DNA of 35,184 nucleotides from an uncultured Bacteroidales bacterium (GTDB lineage Bacteria > Bacteroidota > Bacteroidia > Bacteroidales > Bacteroidaceae). The notes beneath the pieces were generated by a model that ran no database searches, was not told the DNA's origin, and worked only from the letters and a program-made list of their open reading frames with translations. Location: NCBI GenBank assembly GCA_902774275.1, contig CACYHN010000014.1, positions 1 through 35,184 of the forward strand. Reading direction: 5' to 3'. Positions 1 through 9,059 of this stretch are shown piece by piece. Each line of letters begins with the position of its first letter. Within the stretch, counting starts at the first letter, position 1. The translations under genes were made by a program, and so were the position numbers.

Positions 1-1
1 G

Positions 2-730
2 GGTCAGCAGGAGATGGCCGATGCAATGGGCGTAACTCTGGAGCAGATCAAGGCTCGCGTTGAGTCTCTGTCAGAGAACAACCCGATGCTGGGTCACCGT
101 GGTTGCCGTCTGGGTAACACCTATCCTGAGATCACCGAAATGCAGACCAGGGCTATCATCGGTGCCGCTATCCAACTCCGCAAGGAGGGCATGAATCCGA
201 AACCTGAAATCATGGTTCCGTTGGTTGGTAAGCACTATGAGTTTGAGCAGCAGGAGGAGATCATCCGCGCTACAGCAGCCAAGCTGTTTGAAGAGGAGGG
301 CGTTAAGCCGTTCGAGTTCAAGGTTGGTACAATGATTGAGATCCCGCGTGCCGCTCTTACTGCTGATGCAGTTGCTGCCCGCGCCGAGTACTTCTCATTC
401 GGTACCAATGACCTTACTCAGATGACATTCGGTTACTCACGTGACGATATTGCTTCATTCCTGCCGGTATATCTGGAGAAGAAGATCCTTAAGGTTGACC
501 CGTTCCAGGTTCTGGACCAGAAGGGTGTTGGCCAGCTCATCAAGATGGCTGTAGAGAAGGGCCGTTCAGTACGTCCCGACCTCAAGTGTGGTATCTGCGG
601 CGAGCATGGCGGCGAGCCTTCATCAGTAAAGTTCTGCGACAAGGTTGGTCTGAACTACGTGAGTTGCTCACCGTTCCGCGTGCCTATTGCAAGACTTGCA
701 GCTGCACAGGGTGCAATTGAGAACTGCTGA
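2..730 (+). CDS. ppdK: Pyruvate, phosphate dikinase, C-terminal part (5' truncated by window edge)
   Basis: The reading frame is open from base 2 to the TGA at 728-730, so this is the last ~242 residues of a protein that normally has about 900. The piece is the PEP/pyruvate-binding TIM barrel. Visible family signatures are GTMIEIPRA, the [19 protein letters not shown] segment carrying substrate-binding Asn/Asp, and CGICGEHGG, where the second Cys is the expected catalytic acid, followed by [19 protein letters not shown] at the C-terminus. The enzyme interconverts pyruvate + ATP + Pi and PEP + AMP + PPi in the cytoplasm, serving glycolysis or gluconeogenesis in anaerobes. An internal ATG at 14 is not the true start. 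A strong terminator follows 65 bp later, so this is the last gene of its transcript. Confidence 0.96.
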   Translation, partial: GQQEMADAMGVTLEQIKARVESLSENNPMLGHRGCRLGNTYPEITEMQTRAIIGAAIQLRKEGMNPKPEIMVPLVGKHYEFEQQEEIIRATAAKLFEEEGVKPFEFKVGTMIEIPRAALTADAVAARAEYFSFGTNDLTQMTFGYSRDDIASFLPVYLEKKILKVDPFQVLDQKGVGQLIKMAVEKGRSVRPDLKCGICGEHGGEPSSVKFCDKVGLNYVSCSPFRVPIARLAAAQGAIENC

Positions 731-795
731 TTGCAGTTTTCAATTACACCCCAAATATCCTTTTAGTTTTCGAACTGCCAAAGGATGATATAATA

Positions 796-824
796 AAGGT
801 GGGGATAAAATCTCCACCTTTTAT
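796..824 (+). terminator. Rho-independent terminator after ppdK
   Basis: Eleven-base arms AAGGTGGGGAT (796-806) and ATCTCCACCTT (810-820) pair with a single G-U wobble around an AAA loop, followed by TTATTAT. It isolates ppdK from the next gene. Confidence 0.9.
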
Positions 825-877
825 TATAATTCAAAGAAATCACTTTTTGATGCCCCATAAGCAATAATCAGACAAAA

Positions 878-2827
878 ATGTGGACCAAATCCCGTATTTT
901 CCAGGCTGTAAAATATGTATTCTTAGTACAGATTCTAGCGCTGTTCTTTTTTAGCATAATAAGAATTGCCTTTATAGCCGTTAATTTTCCTGAGGGTACA
1001 CCGTTTATTTTCAGCGACATATTACATGCGCTGGTAATCGGCGTAAGATTTGATAATCATATTGCTTCATACATATCTCTACTACCGTTACTTTCTGCAA
1101 TAGTGATTTCGCTGTTTGAAAGAATAAAGCTTAAAAACTTTTTCCGCATCCTGAATTGCTATTATTACATCCTCTATACCATAGCCTTTCTGATTGCGGT
1201 TTCAAATATCAGGTATTTTGCTTTTTTTGGATGGCATATTAATATTGAGGCCTTCTCATGGTTCAAGTTCTTCGGCACTACAACAGGAATGCTGGTCGAT
1301 GACAAATCCAACTATCCATATCTGGTAATGGCACCTGCGTTCTGCGCAATATTTATCTTTACACTGAGATTTCTTTTCAGGAAATATAATCCCGAGGTTC
1401 TGGAATACACCGACAAGGGGAAAAAAAACCTGTCATATCTTTCAACATTTATTATAGCCATCGGAATATGTTTCATAGGTATGCGCGGCAGTTTTCAAAG
1501 GTATGTCATCAAGGTGAGTTTCGCTTCATTCTCAGACATTCCCTTTTACAACCGAATCGGCAACAATCCTATTTTCAATATAGTAGAATCATTAAAACAA
1601 ACCAGGAAAAACGTTGATGCTGAAATAATCAAAAACACAGACGCAGATTATGCCTTATCATATGTGTCCAACGAACTGGAAATAACAGATAATGATACAA
1701 AACACCCCTTAAACCGCAGTGTCTCTTTTTCAGACAACGGTACAAAACTCAATGTCATACTCGTTTTAATGGAGTCAATGACATTAAACAACCTTACACT
1801 TGAATATAACGGCCGACCATTGACTCCGTTCTTAAGGGAATTAAGGGACAGTTCCATATATTTTGAGAATTTTTATTCATCAGGCATACATACCAATAAC
1901 GGCATGCTGGCATCGATGTACGGCTATTCCCCGAATTTCCTGCAACCGTGCATGAATCAGCCTTCTGACTTATACACCGGATTACCTTATTGGTTGAAGA
2001 AACACGGTTATAAAACATATACTTTTGTAACAAGCAATCCTCAATATGACAATATGAATTCTTTCTTATTGGACAATAACATAGACAGGATCTACTCGCA
2101 ATATGATTATCCTAATGAAAAGATAGTAAGTCGTTTTGGTGTAAGGGATGATTATTTGTTTGAATATGGAACTGATTTCTTTAACAAGAATCCGGATACA
2201 GAGCCGTTTTTTGCAATGTTTCTGACCTGCAGCAACCATTCTCCATATTCCATACCTGAGAAGTATTCCGCTTACGGAGCCGATATTGATGAACAGGCAA
2301 TAGCATACGCAGATGATGCCTTAAAAGAATTTTTTGAAAAAGCAAAGGAAACATCATGGGGTAAAAACTCCGTTTTTGTCTTTGTTGCCGACCATGGTAG
2401 TCCACGTATAAACCCATCATATGATATGGCATATTATTATAACAGGATACCGTGTTATATATATTCGGAGGCTTTTAAGGACAAAGCAAAGAAATATGAC
2501 GTAATAGGCGGACAGATTGATATATTTCCTACAATAATGGGATTATTGCAATTAGATTACGTCAATAACACGTTAGGTGTTGATTTACTTGAGCAACAGC
2601 GGAAATATATTTATTTTGTATCAGATGAACATCTGGGGTGTGCCGATAAGGATTATTTCTACTGCTATAACATAAACTCAAAACAGGAGTTCCTGTATAA
2701 AATCGGAAATACCGAGAATATCATTGACCAGAACAGGGAAAAAGTATCAGAAATGCGTGACTATGCAGTTAACATGATGAAAATAAACAACACTGCCGTA
2801 AAAGAGAAATGGATAAACGCGGAATGA
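878..2827 (+). CDS. LTA synthase/OpgB-like membrane sulfatase-fold transferase
   Basis: This 649-aa protein has an N-terminal block of about five membrane segments (residues ~12-35, 45-80, 90-110, 148-168, 187-202) and a C-terminal alkaline-phosphatase-superfamily domain from ~290. Residues matching the LtaS-type active site are visible: Glu299 in LMESM, candidate nucleophile Thr339 in SGIHTNNG, His454 in SNHSPYSIP, and Asp505-His506 in VADHGSP. Such enzymes move phosphoglycerol (or a related head group) from a phospholipid to an acceptor outside the inner membrane; in a Gram-negative the acceptor would be periplasmic glucan, glycan or lipid, and cannot be read from sequence. The stop overlaps the next gene, which has the same fold, so they are probably co-translated. 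The gene looks richer in A/T and in ATA/TTA codons than glyA or ppdK. An arylsulfatase is less likely because the Cys/Ser-x-Pro-x-Arg motif is absent. Confidence 0.88.
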   Translation: MWTKSRIFQAVKYVFLVQILALFFFSIIRIAFIAVNFPEGTPFIFSDILHALVIGVRFDNHIASYISLLPLLSAIVISLFERIKLKNFFRILNCYYYILYTIAFLIAVSNIRYFAFFGWHINIEAFSWFKFFGTTTGMLVDDKSNYPYLVMAPAFCAIFIFTLRFLFRKYNPEVLEYTDKGKKNLSYLSTFIIAIGICFIGMRGSFQRYVIKVSFASFSDIPFYNRIGNNPIFNIVESLKQTRKNVDAEIIKNTDADYALSYVSNELEITDNDTKHPLNRSVSFSDNGTKLNVILVLMESMTLNNLTLEYNGRPLTPFLRELRDSSIYFENFYSSGIHTNNGMLASMYGYSPNFLQPCMNQPSDLYTGLPYWLKKHGYKTYTFVTSNPQYDNMNSFLLDNNIDRIYSQYDYPNEKIVSRFGVRDDYLFEYGTDFFNKNPDTEPFFAMFLTCSNHSPYSIPEKYSAYGADIDEQAIAYADDALKEFFEKAKETSWGKNSVFVFVADHGSPRINPSYDMAYYYNRIPCYIYSEAFKDKAKKYDVIGGQIDIFPTIMGLLQLDYVNNTLGVDLLEQQRKYIYFVSDEHLGCADKDYFYCYNINSKQEFLYKIGNTENIIDQNREKVSEMRDYAVNMMKINNTAVKEKWINAE

Positions 2828-4560
2828 ATCTGAAAGATATACTATCCTACTCTGTCAGGACTGAGAAGGTGCTGTTTACCTTCAGTATCCTTATGGAACT
2901 GATTATCTTAGCCGCAGCACACATCATGGGCATGGGAGGTGACCTGTTCCTGGGAACACTGATGCCCATATTTGACTGTTATGTCATTTGCTTTGTAGCA
3001 AGCATGCTCAAGAAAATCCGTTTGGATTGGATAGTATGGATCATTTCTACAGTCATCTTCACAGGTGAATTATTTACAATCATTTTCTACCAGTCTGAAT
3101 ATAATATCAGGGTATTACAACTTGTTCTTGAAACAAATCCCGGAGAGGCCGGCGAATTCATCTTATCAGCCCTACTTCATCCCGCATTATGGATTTCAAT
3201 TGTAACAACAGCTGCCGCCATATATCTAAGCATTCTCTTAACCGGAAAGATACATTTAAACCAAAGGCTCAGGCCTACGTTTTCATGGATTGGAATTGCG
3301 CTTATACTGTGGTCCGGAACACGACAGATTCCTGCATACATAAAACTGGGACGATGCCTCAGTGCCAAAGGATATGAGGCATTTACAGAGAAACGTTATA
3401 TGCCACACCTGTCCACCACATGCGTAAGGCTTATCCACGGCATTGCATTCAACAAAGCCCAGTCATCGGAACTTGACGTGCTGACAGCCACCGTACAAAA
3501 CACTCCGGAGTCATCTTCCTCAAAGGAGTGTCCTCTCATAGTGCTAATAATAGGAGAATCATTTTCCAAATATCACACTCCCCTTTATATCCCGCAGGCT
3601 CTGCCCACCAATCCTAAACTGGAAAGACTGAAAGATGACGGGTATCTTATACCTTATACTGACGTAGTTACGACAAGTAACCTCACATCAAACGTTATGA
3701 GGAACATGTTCTCCATGTGGGACGAAAATTACACTGACAGTTGGACTAAGCACACGCTGTTCCCAGCCATATTCCGTAAATCAGGATACAACGTATGGTA
3801 TCTGACCAATCAGTTTGCGCTGAACAGCTCAGATATCTGGAACGGAATAGGCGGAACTATCTTCAATAAACCCGAGTTATCTGAATGTCTGTTTGACTGG
3901 CGCAACGATGCCCTAAAACAATATGATGGAGATATTCTTGATCTGATACCTGATACAATGCTGATTTTCAATCGCCCCACTCTGCTCATTGTTCATCTGA
4001 TGGGACAGCATGTGAAATACAAATCACGTTACCCTGAGGAGTTTGACCGTTTCAAATCCGATGATATCCGGAATGAATATGGAGGAACAAAAGGTAAACA
4101 GATAATTGCAGAATATGCCAATGCCACACTCTACAACGACTTTGTGGTGGACAGCATCTGGAGTATAGTCAAAGGTCACGATGCCGTAGGCATATATCTG
4201 TCTGATCATGGAGAGGAGGTATATGACTGGCGTGACTTTCACGAACGCACAGATGAGAAACAGATGTCACTCAATGTTGCAAAATACCAGTTTGAGATAC
4301 CGTTTATGTTCTTTATGTCAGATGACTTCATCAAGAACCACGGCGATTTAGCTGAACGAATAAGGATTTCCCACGACAGACCACTGATAAACAGCAAGTT
4401 AAAGCACACATTACTCCGACTGGCCGGAATAAGCACTCCCGAATACAAACCTACTGATGATATCCTGTCAGACGAGTTCGATATTAATGCTCCGCGATAT
4501 ATAGGCAATCACATCAGTTATGATTCCCTGCTCGGAAACGGAGAAACCAGTAATAAGTAG
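2809..4560 (+). CDS. Phosphoethanolamine transferase-like protein (EptA/CptA family)
   Basis: This 583-aa protein has about five N-terminal membrane helices (to ~185) and a periplasmic sulfatase-fold domain from ~240. Active-site features match phosphoethanolamine transferases: Glu250 in LIIGESFSKYH, nucleophile Thr293 in TTSNLTSNVMRNMFS, the HLMGQHVKYKSRYPEEF segment corresponding to the family's GSHGPxYxxRYP, and Asp466-His467 in YLSDHGEEVYD. The expected reaction transfers phosphoethanolamine from phosphatidylethanolamine to lipid A, LPS core or another surface glycan; the acceptor is unknown here. The ATG at 2809 lies inside the previous gene. An in-frame ATG at 2824 would give the classic ATGA overlap with the upstream stop and loses only five residues; I cannot decide between them. 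The 3' end runs 47 bp into the convergent gene on the other strand. Confidence 0.9.
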   Translation: MDKRGMNLKDILSYSVRTEKVLFTFSILMELIILAAAHIMGMGGDLFLGTLMPIFDCYVICFVASMLKKIRLDWIVWIISTVIFTGELFTIIFYQSEYNIRVLQLVLETNPGEAGEFILSALLHPALWISIVTTAAAIYLSILLTGKIHLNQRLRPTFSWIGIALILWSGTRQIPAYIKLGRCLSAKGYEAFTEKRYMPHLSTTCVRLIHGIAFNKAQSSELDVLTATVQNTPESSSSKECPLIVLIIGESFSKYHTPLYIPQALPTNPKLERLKDDGYLIPYTDVVTTSNLTSNVMRNMFSMWDENYTDSWTKHTLFPAIFRKSGYNVWYLTNQFALNSSDIWNGIGGTIFNKPELSECLFDWRNDALKQYDGDILDLIPDTMLIFNRPTLLIVHLMGQHVKYKSRYPEEFDRFKSDDIRNEYGGTKGKQIIAEYANATLYNDFVVDSIWSIVKGHDAVGIYLSDHGEEVYDWRDFHERTDEKQMSLNVAKYQFEIPFMFFMSDDFIKNHGDLAERIRISHDRPLINSKLKHTLLRLAGISTPEYKPTDDILSDEFDINAPRYIGNHISYDSLLGNGETSNK

Positions 4561-5569
4561 AATGGAAATCGATAAAAGTGCTGTTGGCAAGGAATTTTTC
4601 CGGCTCGTCACCCAGTGACTCTACCTTATCATTAAACGATTTGTATCTGGATAACTCCTCATTGTACTGCACAGGGAACATATTCATGGCACTACTGTCC
4701 CCTAAACAGACAAGAGCCTGCATATAATATTGAGGCAGAATCTTGTATCGGGACAGTTCAATGCTGTCAGCAAAACCACATAGATCACCCGCAAGCAGAC
4801 GCGATGCCAGATATGCCTGAGCATCGGGAATCTCATTAAGAGCCACTGATAGAGATATCGGATCAGAGATGCTATAACTGAACAGCAGTTCCCCTATCCC
4901 ACTTCCGGCAGGATTTGATTCAAACGGAACTTCAAGCATGGCCTTGGCACGTAAAAGATCAATATACCTGTCTGACTCCTCCTCTTTACTTCCCACCTCA
5001 AGTAGTTTGCCATACTCTCCCTCTGAAAGTAAATGCTCCATTGTAAGACGACGATGCAGATTCTCATCTGTGTTGCCAAGAAATCCCACCATGCAGAACA
5101 GCAAGCACATAATCAACAGATTACCAGTCAGAGTGCGCGGGCGGTCATTGTAATCTGACCTGGGAACAGAAGCAACCATCTTGCAAATAAAAACCATAAC
5201 GACTGCAAGAACTGCCGTTACAATCCAAACCGTTGAGCTCTGTCCAAAAAAAGAATCTCCGTCATAACCCGTAATAGCCCCTAAGAACACGGCAGAAAGC
5301 AGATAATTGCATGCATACAATCCTTTCTTGAAGTGCAGGATATTACGTCCGGTGATAACCAAAGACAATGACAATGCAACAAGGAGCGAGGAAATGAACA
5401 TATGATTATGGTGCTGTAGTACATTGGCTGATTCTATGCCGTAAAACAACTTATTGTATGCAGCACATAGCAGATCCTGCTGAAAGAAGAAAAGCCAGCA
5501 GAATGCGAAAACTGAAAACAGTATTCCGCACAGCCAACGGACGCACTTGTCACATAATTTATTTTCCAT
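4514..5569 (-). CDS. DUF6057-like membrane protein
   Basis: The protein has 351 aa. Four or five hydrophobic segments fill residues ~10-175 (including the N-terminal CGILFSVFAFCWLFFF helix), followed by a soluble alpha-helical half of about 175 residues with Leu/Ala-rich helices that look TPR-like. The arrangement, the HHNHMFISSLLVALSLSL segment and the aromatic C-terminus resemble the Bacteroidetes DUF6057 family, but this assignment is from memory and no function is known. It is the last gene of the six-gene operon starting at PBP1A, and its start overlaps the glgB stop by 11 bp. Its 3' end overlaps the convergent phosphoethanolamine-transferase gene by 47 bp, so the two transcripts have complementary ends. 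No hydrolase or transferase motif is visible. Confidence 0.75.
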   Translation of the reverse strand: MENKLCDKCVRWLCGILFSVFAFCWLFFFQQDLLCAAYNKLFYGIESANVLQHHNHMFISSLLVALSLSLVITGRNILHFKKGLYACNYLLSAVFLGAITGYDGDSFFGQSSTVWIVTAVLAVVMVFICKMVASVPRSDYNDRPRTLTGNLLIMCLLFCMVGFLGNTDENLHRRLTMEHLLSEGEYGKLLEVGSKEEESDRYIDLLRAKAMLEVPFESNPAGSGIGELLFSYSISDPISLSVALNEIPDAQAYLASRLLAGDLCGFADSIELSRYKILPQYYMQALVCLGDSSAMNMFPVQYNEELSRYKSFNDKVESLGDEPEKFLANSTFIDFHSTYYWFLRFRAGNHN

Positions 5570-7574
5570 TCGCTCTGACTTTCTTGAGAACTATAGCTGA
5601 ACGGGCCGGCAAATAGAGTTTGAGCCACTCCTTACGCACCTTTTTGTATAAAGGATCCATTAAGGTGAAATGCTCTACACCATCATCTATCCGTCCATAT
5701 CCGCCAAATTCCAAACTGTCGCTGTCCAAAACAGTCTTGTATGAGCCTTTTGGTACAAGAAAACCGTAATCTGTGAATGACTGTGTAGGGTTGAAATTGA
5801 ATACAAATACCAGGTCTCCACGGCCAAAGGCAAGGACCTGATCACCGTCATTATGCCAATACTCTACCACATCCTTATTCTGCAAGTTCTTTACAGAACC
5901 CAACAGCCTTATCATGGCACGGTCAAAATCACCAAGCCAGCAGTATGCCAGCTGCTTGTTATCAACAAGGCTCCACTGGCGACGTGCATACTTATGACTC
6001 CATCCATTACCTTCACGCGGAAAATCAATCCACTCCGGATGCCCGAACTCATTACCCATGAAGTTAAGATAACCACCATTTATAGTAGATGCAGTGACGA
6101 GCCTTATCATCTTATGCAGTGCAATGCCGCGGGATGTCACGTCATTACCGCCGTCCTTGGTAAAGTGCCAGTACATATCAGCATCAATCAGACGGAATAT
6201 GACTGTCTTGTCACCCACAAGAGCCTGGTCATGACTCTCTACGTATGATATTGTCTTTTCATCCTTGCGTCGGTTTGTAACCTCCCAGTAAATGCCAGCC
6301 ATAGACCAATCCTCATCTCTCTTTTCCTTGATTGTCTTGATCCAATAGTCAGGAATATTCATTGCCAGGCGGTAATCAAAACCGAATCCACCGTCAATGA
6401 AAGGAGCAGCCAGTCCCGGCATTCCACTCACCTCCTCTGCTATGGTGATAGCATTGGGATTGAACTGATGTATAACACGGTTAGCTAGCATCAGATAGCA
6501 GATGGCATCATCATCCTGATGGCCGTTGAAATAGTCATCATAGTTACAGAAAGCCTCACCCAAGCCGTGGCTGTAATAAAGCATGGATGTCACACCGTCA
6601 AAACGGAAACCGTCAAACTTGAACTCATCCAGCCAATACTTGCAGTTGGAAAGCAGATAGTGGAGAACCTGAGTCTTACCGTAATCAAAGCACAGCGAGC
6701 CCCATGCGGAGTGTTCATGACGGTCACCCGGCAGGAAATACTGATTGGGATCACCAGCCAGATTACCCAAACCCTCATATTCATTCTTTACAGAATGCGA
6801 GTGCACAAGATCCATGATGACCGATATACCCATGCCATGGGCGGCATCTATCAGTTCCTTGAGTTCCTCCGGAGTACCAAACCGTGATGAAGGAGCAAAG
6901 AAACTTGATACATGATAGCCAAAACTTCCATAATAGGGATGTTCCTGTATTGCCATCACCTGTATGCAGTTATAACCGGCCTCCTTGACGCGAGGCAATA
7001 CATTATTCTTGAATTCGATGTATGTACCTACACCCTCTCGTTCCTGAGCCATACCCACATGGCATTCATATATGAGTAGCGGATCCTGTTTGGGCTTGAA
7101 ATTATTATGCTTGAATTTAAACTCCTTCTTGGGATCCCACACCTGCGCTGAGAATATCTTGGACTGATTATCCTGAACCACCCTGCGACACCATGCAGGA
7201 ATGCGGTCACCCTGACCGCCGTTCCATTTGACACGCATTTTATAATGCTGTCCATGCCCAATCATTCCTATAGGAATACGCAGTTCCCAATCACCCGCAT
7301 CATTGATACGTTTAAGACGGAAACGCTCCTGTTCCTCCCAACCTGAGAAATCACCGATAAGAAATATTTCAGTAGCATTTGGAGCCCACTCTCTGAACAC
7401 CCAACCACTATCTGTTCGCTGAAGTCCATAATAGAGATAGCCTGTGGCAAAATCCGCAAGGCTCATCTTTCCACCGGTAAGTTCACTCTCACGCCATAAT
7501 GCATGGTCATGCCGGCCTTCAATGGCAGCCTGATATGGCGACAGCCAAGGGTCATTCTCTATAATCTTCAACAT
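5559..7574 (-). CDS. glgB: 1,4-alpha-glucan branching enzyme
   Basis: A 671-aa cytoplasmic GH13 enzyme that makes alpha-1,6 branches in glycogen. An N-terminal CBM48 domain (YYGLQRTDSGWVFREWAP, residues ~48-65) precedes the catalytic barrel. The nucleophile is Asp326 in DGFRFDGVTSM, the acid/base Glu380 in ITIAEEVSGMPG, and the transition-state stabiliser Asp449 in YVESHDQALVGDK. The SMLYYSHG segment after the nucleophile is typical of the eukaryotic-like branching enzymes (GH13 subfamily 8) found in Bacteroidetes. The ATG overlaps the stop of the upstream YhcH-type gene by 7 bp, and its own stop overlaps the next gene by 11 bp. No glycogen synthase or other glg gene is in the window, so its place in an envelope-gene operon is notable. 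Confidence 0.97.
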   Translation of the reverse strand: MLKIIENDPWLSPYQAAIEGRHDHALWRESELTGGKMSLADFATGYLYYGLQRTDSGWVFREWAPNATEIFLIGDFSGWEEQERFRLKRINDAGDWELRIPIGMIGHGQHYKMRVKWNGGQGDRIPAWCRRVVQDNQSKIFSAQVWDPKKEFKFKHNNFKPKQDPLLIYECHVGMAQEREGVGTYIEFKNNVLPRVKEAGYNCIQVMAIQEHPYYGSFGYHVSSFFAPSSRFGTPEELKELIDAAHGMGISVIMDLVHSHSVKNEYEGLGNLAGDPNQYFLPGDRHEHSAWGSLCFDYGKTQVLHYLLSNCKYWLDEFKFDGFRFDGVTSMLYYSHGLGEAFCNYDDYFNGHQDDDAICYLMLANRVIHQFNPNAITIAEEVSGMPGLAAPFIDGGFGFDYRLAMNIPDYWIKTIKEKRDEDWSMAGIYWEVTNRRKDEKTISYVESHDQALVGDKTVIFRLIDADMYWHFTKDGGNDVTSRGIALHKMIRLVTASTINGGYLNFMGNEFGHPEWIDFPREGNGWSHKYARRQWSLVDNKQLAYCWLGDFDRAMIRLLGSVKNLQNKDVVEYWHNDGDQVLAFGRGDLVFVFNFNPTQSFTDYGFLVPKGSYKTVLDSDSLEFGGYGRIDDGVEHFTLMDPLYKKVRKEWLKLYLPARSAIVLKKVRANGK

Positions 7575-8020
7575 GATTTTCTGATCTTAACGATAAGTTT
7601 AAGAATACCATCCTTAGTGATGGCTGGAGCATGTCCTTCGCCAGGGAAAAACACAACAAACATTCCTTTCCTGACATTCAGGTAAGTATCACACAATCCG
7701 GGATAGAATGCGACATCCCTTTCAGCACTGTATGGTTTTGACGGAGCAGGCATGAACGGAGCCGACAGGAATCCCATCTCCTCATCTGATGATATCGGTA
7801 CCTGAATATCGATATACTCCCGGTGCGCCTCAATAGGTACCTCATCGCGGGTTTGAGCACCCTGACGATTCACATTGACAAAAAGGTCATCACCCTGCAG
7901 ATTGATTCTGCCAGGTTCAAGAGAAGCAAGGTCAGTGTTCCTGAAGAAATCCAAGACCTTATCCATCAATGGACTGATGAATTTGTAGCTATCAAGTTTG
8001 TCAAGTGTATCAAGTATCAT
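7568..8020 (-). CDS. YhcH/YjgK/YiaL family protein (cupin-like)
   Basis: A 150-aa small soluble protein. The double-stranded beta-helix family YhcH/YjgK/YiaL (related to EbgC) is recognised from VPIEAHREYIDIQVPI, with family metal ligands expected at the Glu and His, and from the later FFPGEGHAPAI segment with a conserved His. Members are found with sialic-acid or sugar-catabolic genes and are thought to act on sugar anomers or related substrates; the exact reaction here is unknown. It sits 4 bp downstream of the MORN gene and overlaps glgB by 7 bp, so it is translated within the PBP1A-to-glgB operon. Confidence 0.9.
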   Translation of the reverse strand: MILDTLDKLDSYKFISPLMDKVLDFFRNTDLASLEPGRINLQGDDLFVNVNRQGAQTRDEVPIEAHREYIDIQVPISSDEEMGFLSAPFMPAPSKPYSAERDVAFYPGLCDTYLNVRKGMFVVFFPGEGHAPAITKDGILKLIVKIRKSC

Positions 8021-8024
8021 ACTT

Positions 8025-9059
8025 TCAATATATTATTGTTCTTATTTTCTTGCCGGACCTGTCCTTCACCGTAAATGTTCCTACACGGAATCCCTCCTTG
8101 AATTCACCTTCAAGACGCGTTCCGTCTGCTTCCTCAACCACACCATTGCCATCAACTACGCCATTTACAAAAGTGCCTTTGAATTTGGTTCCGTCAGCCA
8201 GGCTCATGGAACCGTCTCCCCAAGGGGCGTCATTCTGCCATTTCCCGTAATATTTGTCACCATTAGCCCAGATCATCTGACCGGAACCTTCTCGGCGGTT
8301 ATCCCTCCACTCACCGTCATACACGGAGCCGTCAGCCCAGGTAAACACACCTTTTCCATCAGCCAAGCCATTTCTTAACGAGCCCTTATATGAATCTCCG
8401 TTTGCAAATGTATATTCTCCGATACCTGTTATGGTACCATTCCTGAACTGTCCTTTATAAGAATCACCATTGGCCATTACACACGAGCCGTTTCCATTCT
8501 CCATGTCATTCTTCCAAGAACCGACATAAGAGTATGTACTGCTTTTGTATTCACCCTGGCCTTCACGAACTCCTTTCTCCCATGAACCGCGATACTCAGC
8601 GCTGTCACACCAGCACATCAGTCCTGTTCCGTTTCTGATATTATCCTCCCACTCACCGGAATAATATGAGCCATCGGCCCACATATACACGCCTTTTCCG
8701 TTACGTCCGTCACTCTTCCAGTCACCTTTATATACATCACCCGTTGTGTACTGGAGTTCACCTTCACCTGAACGGACATCGTCCTCCCAGTATCCTGTGT
8801 AAATCTCTCCGTTTGAGTAGCGACAGATGCCTACGCCCTTACGCAAACCTTTTTCAAAGGCACCCTCATAAACATCACCGTTTACATATTCCATACGGCC
8901 GGTACCTGAAGGTTTGCGTAGTTTCATCTGGCCGATATATACTGAACCGTCACTCAACACATGACGGTTCTTCTGTTCCTGTTTTATACTGTCTTGCCGG
9001 GCCCATGTAACTAACGGCAACGAGAGCAAGACAATTATATATATCATTCGTAATCTCAT
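8025..9059 (-). CDS. Exported MORN-repeat protein
   Basis: A 344-aa protein with an N-terminal signal peptide (MRLRMIYIIVLLSLPLVTWA, cleavage around residue 20). The rest is essentially 12-13 tandem MORN repeats of about 23 residues with the consensus YxGxWxxGxxxGxGxxxxxdGxx, starting at YIGQMKLRKPSGTG and running to FKEGFRVGTF, then a short basic tail. MORN repeats form an elongated beta-hairpin strip used for protein or lipid contacts; no catalytic domain is attached. The start overlaps the kdsB stop by 4 bp (ATGA). Location after a bifunctional PBP and KdsB suggests an envelope role, which is inference. One repeat, around YRGSWEKGVREGQGEYKSS, is a residue or so short. Confidence 0.92.
   Translation of the reverse strand: MRLRMIYIIVLLSLPLVTWARQDSIKQEQKNRHVLSDGSVYIGQMKLRKPSGTGRMEYVNGDVYEGAFEKGLRKGVGICRYSNGEIYTGYWEDDVRSGEGELQYTTGDVYKGDWKSDGRNGKGVYMWADGSYYSGEWEDNIRNGTGLMCWCDSAEYRGSWEKGVREGQGEYKSSTYSYVGSWKNDMENGNGSCVMANGDSYKGQFRNGTITGIGEYTFANGDSYKGSLRNGLADGKGVFTWADGSVYDGEWRDNRREGSGQMIWANGDKYYGKWQNDAPWGDGSMSLADGTKFKGTFVNGVVDGNGVVEEADGTRLEGEFKEGFRVGTFTVKDRSGKKIRTIIY

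Noticed and set aside
878-2827. Horizontal transfer of the LtaS-like gene based on low GC
   Set aside because: The A/T bias is noticed only by eye, there are no mobile genes or direct repeats at its borders, and membrane proteins are often A/T-rich.
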